Shown piece after piece: positions 5,096 to 8,219 of a DNA stretch of 8,219 bases. How positions within the stretch are numbered: the first letter of the stretch is position 1; each line of letters starts with the position of its first letter. Made by a program: the position numbers and the translations under genes. Origin of the DNA: Bacillota bacterium (GTDB taxonomy: Bacteria; Bacillota; Clostridia; Oscillospirales; Acutalibacteraceae); the NCBI GenBank assembly GCA_029007015.1, contig JAQXHB010000099.1, positions 1 through 8,219 of the forward strand, in the 5' to 3' direction. A model generated the notes under the pieces. It made no database searches. It was not told the DNA's origin and was given only the letters and a program-made list of their open reading frames with translations.

Positions 5096-5101
5096 GAGGA
5101 G
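5096..5101 (+). promoter_or_regulatory. Ribosome binding site that decides the rplB start
   Basis: GAGGAG ends 11 nt before the ATG at 5113. The in-frame GTG at 5101 overlaps this site and so cannot use it. The ATG start also yields MPIKHYKP, the usual L2 N-terminus. Confidence 0.8.
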
Positions 5102-5112
5102 TGAAAACTAAA

Positions 5113-5946
5113 ATGCCTATAAAACATTATAAGCCGACTACACCGGGCCGTCGCAACATGACCACGATGGATTACTCCGAGCTGTCTAAGGTAAAACCCG
5201 AAAAGAGCCTGCTCGAGCCTATCAAGAAGAATGCCGGTCGCAACAGCTACGGTCGCATTACGGTTAGACACCGCGGCGGCGGAAACCGCCAGAAGTACCG
5301 TGTCATTGATTTCAAGCGCAACAAGTTTGAGATTCCTGCCACTGTACAGACCATCGAGTACGATCCCAACCGCAGCGCTTACATTGCGCTGGTTCAGTAT
5401 GAGGACGGCGAGAAGCGCTACATCATCGCTCCTATCGGCCTCAAGGTTGGCGACAAGGTAGTAAGCAGCCCGAATGCCGATATCAAGCCGGGCAACGCAC
5501 TTCCGCTTGTCAACATTCCGACCGGTACCTTCATCCACAATGTTGAGCTTTATCCCGGCAAGGGCGCACAGCTTGCCCGTTCAGCCGGCAACCAGGCTCA
5601 GCTCATGGCTAAGGAAAACGGTATGGCACTGCTCCGCCTCCCCAGCGGCGAGTTGCGCAATGTTCCGGCCACTTGCATGGCCACCATCGGAACGGTCAGC
5701 AATCCCGAGCACGAGAATGTTAACTACGGCAAGGCCGGACGCAAGCGTCACATGGGCTGGAGACCGACAGTTCGCGGTTCTGTAATGAACCCGTGTGACC
5801 ACCCGCACGGCGGTGGTGAGGGCAAGTCCCCCATCGGTCGCAGCGGCCCTGTTACCCCGTGGGGCAAGCCCACTCTGGGTTACAAGACACGCAACAAGCA
5901 CAACCGTACCGACAAGTACATTGTGAAGCGTCGCAATAGTAAGTAA
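5113..5946 (+). CDS. rplB: 50S ribosomal protein L2 (uL2)
   Basis: Starting at ATG 5113 gives 277 residues, the normal L2 length; an upstream in-frame GTG would add four residues not seen in the family. The N-terminus MPIKHYKPTTPGRRNMT, the RNA-binding core with GRNSYGRITVRHRGGGNRQ (42-60), and the central SH3-like part including AGNQAQLMAKENG are all typical. The C-terminal signature DHPHGGGEGKSPIGR (229-243) contains the conserved His corresponding to the E. coli residue implicated in peptidyl transferase activity. L2 binds 23S rRNA and contributes to subunit joining. The residue before the signature (Cys228) is variable in the family. The gene follows a structured spacer and precedes rpsS by 23 bp. 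Confidence 0.97.
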   Translation: MPIKHYKPTTPGRRNMTTMDYSELSKVKPEKSLLEPIKKNAGRNSYGRITVRHRGGGNRQKYRVIDFKRNKFEIPATVQTIEYDPNRSAYIALVQYEDGEKRYIIAPIGLKVGDKVVSSPNADIKPGNALPLVNIPTGTFIHNVELYPGKGAQLARSAGNQAQLMAKENGMALLRLPSGELRNVPATCMATIGTVSNPEHENVNYGKAGRKRHMGWRPTVRGSVMNPCDHPHGGGEGKSPIGRSGPVTPWGKPTLGYKTRNKHNRTDKYIVKRRNSK

Positions 5947-5969
5947 GTGGAGAGAGGAGCTAATCAGTA

Positions 5970-6242
5970 ATGGGAAGAAGCGTTAAAAAAGGACCATATG
6001 TTCAACCCGCTCTCATGAAGAGAGTTCTTCAGATGAATGAATCCGGGGAGAAGCGCGTTCTTAAGACTTGGAGCCGCTCGTCCACAATTTTCCCCGATTT
6101 TGTTGGACACACCTTTGCTGTTCATGACGGCCGCAAGCATGTGCCTGTCTATGTAACAGAGGATATGGTAGGCCATAAGCTTGGCGAATTTGCACCGACT
6201 CGTACCTTTAAGGGTCATGCCGGTTCAAAGACATCTAAGTAA
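5970..6242 (+). CDS. rpsS: 30S ribosomal protein S19 (uS19)
   Basis: At 90 residues it is typical for S19. The N-terminal GRSVKKGPYVQPALMKRV segment (2-19), the core KTWSRSSTIFPDFVGHTFAVHDGRKHVPVYV (32-62, read as short strands), and the MVGHKLGEFAPTRTFKGHAG C-terminal signature (66-85) are all present. S19 binds the head of 16S rRNA with S13, near the A-site tRNA. AGAGGAG (5953-5959) lies 10 nt before the ATG. It lies between rplB and rplV, its invariant neighbours in this operon. Confidence 0.97.
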   Translation: MGRSVKKGPYVQPALMKRVLQMNESGEKRVLKTWSRSSTIFPDFVGHTFAVHDGRKHVPVYVTEDMVGHKLGEFAPTRTFKGHAGSKTSK

Positions 6243-6269
6243 TACACCGGCCGAAAGGAGAGTTAGACT

Positions 6270-6605
6270 ATGGAAGCAAGGGCGACAGTAAAATTCGCTC
6301 GCATTTCACCCCGCAAGGTTGAGATTGTACTGGATCTTATCCGCAACCAGCCCGCGGACAAGGCCATGGCTATACTCAAGCACACGCCCAAGGCCGCGTG
6401 TGAGTATCTTGAGAAGTTGTTAAAGTCAGCTATGGCTAATGCTGAGAACAATCACAGCATGGATGTTTCTAAACTGTATGTAGCCGAGTGCAGTGTATGC
6501 CCCGGTCCGATACTCAAGCGTATCCGTCCGAGAGATCACGGCCGTGCTTATCACATCTACAAGAGAACATCTCATATCACCCTGGTACTCAGGGAAGCAG
6601 AGTAA
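6270..6605 (+). CDS. rplV: 50S ribosomal protein L22 (uL22), with an unusual tunnel hairpin
   Basis: At 111 residues it aligns without gaps to the E. coli numbering as I recall it. The N-terminal ISPRKVEIVLDLIRN (12-26), the central helix with AMANAENN, and the C-terminal KRTSHITLV (98-106) are classic. The extended beta-hairpin (about 73-98) lines the exit tunnel next to L4. Here it reads CPGPILKRIRPRDHGRAY (77-94), whereas most bacteria have a D-E-G-P type start and a PRAKGRA or PRAQGRA tip. Asp89-His90 thus replaces the usual Ala-Lys/Gln next to Gly91, and Cys77-Pro78 replaces Asp-Glu. AAAGGAG (6254-6260) lies 9 nt upstream. The frame is intact and I see no sign of decay. Confidence 0.97.
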   Translation: MEARATVKFARISPRKVEIVLDLIRNQPADKAMAILKHTPKAACEYLEKLLKSAMANAENNHSMDVSKLYVAECSVCPGPILKRIRPRDHGRAYHIYKRTSHITLVLREAE

Positions 6606-6624
6606 TTAAGGAGGAGGTTTTCAA

Positions 6625-7296
6625 ATGGGACAGAAGGTTCATCCCCACGGACTCCGTGTCGGCGTGATTCAGAACTGGGACTCTCGCTGGTTTGTTGATG
6701 ACAACAAGTTCGGTGATACCCTGGTAGAAGATCACAAGATCAGAACTTACCTTAAGAAGAAACTGTTCGGCGCCGGCGTTGCCAAGATTGAGATCGAGCG
6801 CTACGCTGCCAACAAAATCAGAATTCATATCAACTGTGCCAAGCCGGGCGTTGTAATCGGCCGCAACGGCGCAGAGATAGATAAGCTCAAGGTTGAGTGC
6901 GAGAAGATGCTTGGCGACAAGGAAGTCAACATCAATATCGTAGAAATCAAAAATCCCGACCTGAACGCTCAGCTTGTTGCAGAGAATATTGCTGCACAGC
7001 TTGAGAAGCGCATCTCTTTCCGCCGCGCAATGAAGTTGGCCATGGGCCGCGCAATGCGTCTGGGCGCAAAGGGCATCAAGACTCAGGTTTCGGGCCGTCT
7101 CGGCGGTGCAGAAATTGCCCGTTCCGAGCACTATCATGAGGGCACTATTCCGCTCCAGACCCTGCGTGCCGACATTGATTACGGCTTTGCAGAGGCTGCC
7201 ACCACCTATGGCCGCATCGGCGTAAAGGTATGGCTTTATTCGGGCGAGGTTCTTCATGACAACCGCAAGAAGCAAAAGGAAGGAGGCGCTCGCTGA
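6625..7296 (+). CDS. rpsC: 30S ribosomal protein S3 (uS3)
   Basis: At 223 residues it has the Firmicute S3 length. MGQKVHPHGLRVGVIQNWDS (1-20) is the canonical start. A type II KH domain spans about 39-107, with the GxxG loop as Gly79-Arg-Asn-Gly82. The C-terminal domain has ISFRRAMKLAM and GAKGIKTQVSGRLGGAEIAR (148-167), then the DYGFAEAATTYGRIGVKVW signature. S3 forms part of the mRNA entry channel with S4 and S5; the KH domain and Arg/Lys cluster contact mRNA and contribute to helicase activity. A strong AAGGAGGAGG (6608-6617) precedes the ATG. The stop overlaps the rplP start by 1 nt (TGATG), and the end of the gene encodes the rplP ribosome binding site. Confidence 0.98.
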   Translation: MGQKVHPHGLRVGVIQNWDSRWFVDDNKFGDTLVEDHKIRTYLKKKLFGAGVAKIEIERYAANKIRIHINCAKPGVVIGRNGAEIDKLKVECEKMLGDKEVNINIVEIKNPDLNAQLVAENIAAQLEKRISFRRAMKLAMGRAMRLGAKGIKTQVSGRLGGAEIARSEHYHEGTIPLQTLRADIDYGFAEAATTYGRIGVKVWLYSGEVLHDNRKKQKEGGAR

Positions 7297-7718
7297 TGTT
7301 ACTGCCGAAGCGTGTTAAATACCGCCGCGTACAGAGAGGCCGCCTCACCGGTAAGGCTACTCGCGGCAACACCGTAACCTACGGTGATTTCGGTCTGCAG
7401 GCACTTGAGCCGGCTTGGATTACCTCCAACCAGATCGAGGCTGCCCGTATCGCCATGACCCGTTACATCAAGCGTGGCGGTCAGGTTTGGATTAAGATAT
7501 TCCCTGACAAGCCGATTACCGAGAAGCCGGCTGAAACCCGAATGGGTTCCGGTAAAGGTTCGCCTGAGTACTGGGTTGCAGTGGTTAAGCCGGGTCGCGT
7601 AATGTTCGAGATCGCCGGCGTACCTGCCGAGGTTGCTCAGGAGGCAATGAGATTGGCCGCTAACAAGCTGCCCATCAAGTGCAAATTCGTTACTAAGGAA
7701 AAGGATGGTGAGCAGTAA
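7296..7718 (+). CDS. rplP: 50S ribosomal protein L16 (uL16)
   Basis: At 140 residues it is typical. MLLPKRVKYRRVQRGRLTG (1-19) is the family start, followed by YGDFGLQALEPAWIT (29-43) and QIEAARIAMTRYIKRGG (46-62). The loop ETRMGSGKGSPEYWVAVVKPG (80-100) carries the conserved Arg and the GSGKG turn that approach the tRNA elbow at the A site. L16 joins late in large-subunit assembly. AAGGAGG (7280-7286), inside rpsC, lies 9 nt before the ATG, which overlaps the rpsC stop by 1 nt. The stop overlaps the rpmC start in the same manner (TAATG). Confidence 0.97.
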   Translation: MLLPKRVKYRRVQRGRLTGKATRGNTVTYGDFGLQALEPAWITSNQIEAARIAMTRYIKRGGQVWIKIFPDKPITEKPAETRMGSGKGSPEYWVAVVKPGRVMFEIAGVPAEVAQEAMRLAANKLPIKCKFVTKEKDGEQ

Positions 7719-7921
7719 TGAACGCAAGTGAAGTTAGAGAGCTTTCCGTTGAGGAACTCAACAACAAACTCGTTGCTCTGAAAGAAGAGCTGTTCAAGTT
7801 GCGTTTCCAGAGTGCTGTTAACCAACTTGAGAATCCTATGCGCATCAAAGCTGTTAAGAAGGACATCGCTCGTGTCAAGACCATTCTGCGCGAGAATGAA
7901 CTTAACAGCAAAAATTCTTGA
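7718..7921 (+). CDS. rpmC: 50S ribosomal protein L29 (uL29)
   Basis: At 67 residues it is a normal L29. It is almost wholly alpha-helical, with SVEELNNKLVALKEELFKLRFQSA (10-33, the signature helix) and a second helix from about 41 containing KAVKKDIARVKTILRE. L29 sits at the tunnel exit beside L23. The start overlaps the rplP stop (TAATG). The Shine-Dalgarno is the weakest in the operon: GGTGAG (7707-7712) only 5 nt away, or AAGGA (7701-7705) 12 nt away. Initiation therefore probably depends on coupling to rplP translation. The last residues are low-complexity (NSKNS). Confidence 0.96.
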   Translation: MNASEVRELSVEELNNKLVALKEELFKLRFQSAVNQLENPMRIKAVKKDIARVKTILRENELNSKNS

Positions 7922-7940
7922 GAAAGGGAGGTAAATAAGC

Positions 7941-8198
7941 ATGAGTGAGAGAAATCTTCGCAAGACCCGCGTAGGCAGGGTTGTAAGTAACAAAATGCAA
8001 AAGACGGTTGTCGTCGCTATCGAGGATAACGTCAAACACCCCCTTTACAACAAGATAGTAAAGAAGACGGTTAAGCTGAAGGCACACGACGAGGAAAGCA
8101 TCTGTGGCGCAGGCGACCGCGTACTCGTAATGGAAACCAGACCGCTGTCTAAGGAGAAAAGATGGCGTGTTGTCGAGATTATTTCTAAGGCGAAGTAA
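7941..8198 (+). CDS. rpsQ: 30S ribosomal protein S17 (uS17)
   Basis: At 85 residues it is typical of bacterial S17. The N-terminal RNLRKTRVGRVVSNKMQKTVVV segment (4-25) is the OB-fold start, with the conserved HPLYNKIVKKTVKLKAHDE (33-51) following. The C-terminal GDRVLVMETRPLSKEKRWRVVEI segment holds the ETRPLSK-x-K-x-W motif that marks the family. S17 is a primary 16S rRNA-binding protein needed early in small-subunit assembly. GGAGG (7927-7931) lies 9 nt before the ATG. It follows rpmC by 19 bp, as expected, and would be followed by rplN. Confidence 0.97.
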   Translation: MSERNLRKTRVGRVVSNKMQKTVVVAIEDNVKHPLYNKIVKKTVKLKAHDEESICGAGDRVLVMETRPLSKEKRWRVVEIISKAK

Positions 8199-8219
8199 CA
8201 ATCTTCGCTTACAAGGATA
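8199..8219 (+). other. Start of the rpsQ-downstream spacer, probably leading to rplN
   Basis: Only 21 bases remain after the rpsQ stop. They end in AAGGATA, which could be the beginning of the next ribosome binding site. In the canonical S10/spc order the next gene is rplN (L14), but no coding sequence for it is visible here. No terminator lies in these bases, so the operon likely continues. Confidence 0.4.

Noticed and set aside
5101..5112. Upstream GTG start for rplB giving four extra residues
   Set aside because: The GTG overlaps the only Shine-Dalgarno, while the ATG at 5113 has proper spacing and gives the canonical L2 N-terminus and length.
6589..7275. A 228-codon antisense open frame opposite rpsC
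   Set aside because: It shadows a highly conserved ribosomal gene, has no ribosome binding site or recognisable product, and its openness follows from the codon bias of rpsC.

Overview
The window looks like a low-GC Gram-positive chromosome of the Clostridia, probably a gut Oscillospiraceae/Ruminococcaceae-type bacterium. Three things support this: strong AAGGAGG-type Shine-Dalgarno sites before almost every gene, the S10 ribosomal-protein gene order with short Firmicute-like proteins, and a surface protein with a Ser/Glu/Asp/Thr repeat linker of the kind common in that group. The lineage is an inference; no rRNA or other diagnostic marker is present.

Region 1 (36-2516) is one large gene for a secreted, membrane-anchored surface protein of 826 residues. 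It has a signal peptide, two adjacent homologous modules of about 213 residues, an acidic linker of twelve 5-residue repeats encoded by a 15-bp tandem repeat, a third and more diverged module, a Gly/Asn linker and a C-terminal membrane anchor. I do not recognise the module as a named family. A strong intrinsic terminator (2559-2595) follows it.

Region 2 (2517-3081) is a non-coding interval of 565 bp. It holds the terminator, a small GC-rich patch with inverted repeats, an A-rich UP-like tract, a very good sigma-A promoter (2775-2803) and a leader of about 270 nt before rpsJ. The leader has several perfect complementary segments, some mutually exclusive, and ends in a hairpin that covers part of the rpsJ Shine-Dalgarno. 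This is the most likely place for feedback control of the ribosomal operon.

Region 3 (3082-8198) is the first eleven genes of the S10 cluster, all on the + strand and in canonical order: rpsJ, rplC, rplD, rplW, rplB, rpsS, rplV, rpsC, rplP, rpmC, rpsQ. The window ends just before the expected rplN. Most gaps are 0-30 bp or 1-nt stop/start overlaps, consistent with a single polycistronic, translationally coupled mRNA. Two gaps are longer (85 bp before rplC, 69 bp before rplB), and each contains a clear hairpin just upstream of the next ribosome binding site. The gene products are core ribosomal proteins of both subunits and all appear intact.

No mobile element, CRISPR array, tRNA or rRNA was seen. 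The points most worth a second look are the modular surface protein, the structured S10 leader, the two structured intercistronic spacers, and unusual residues in the L22 tunnel hairpin.
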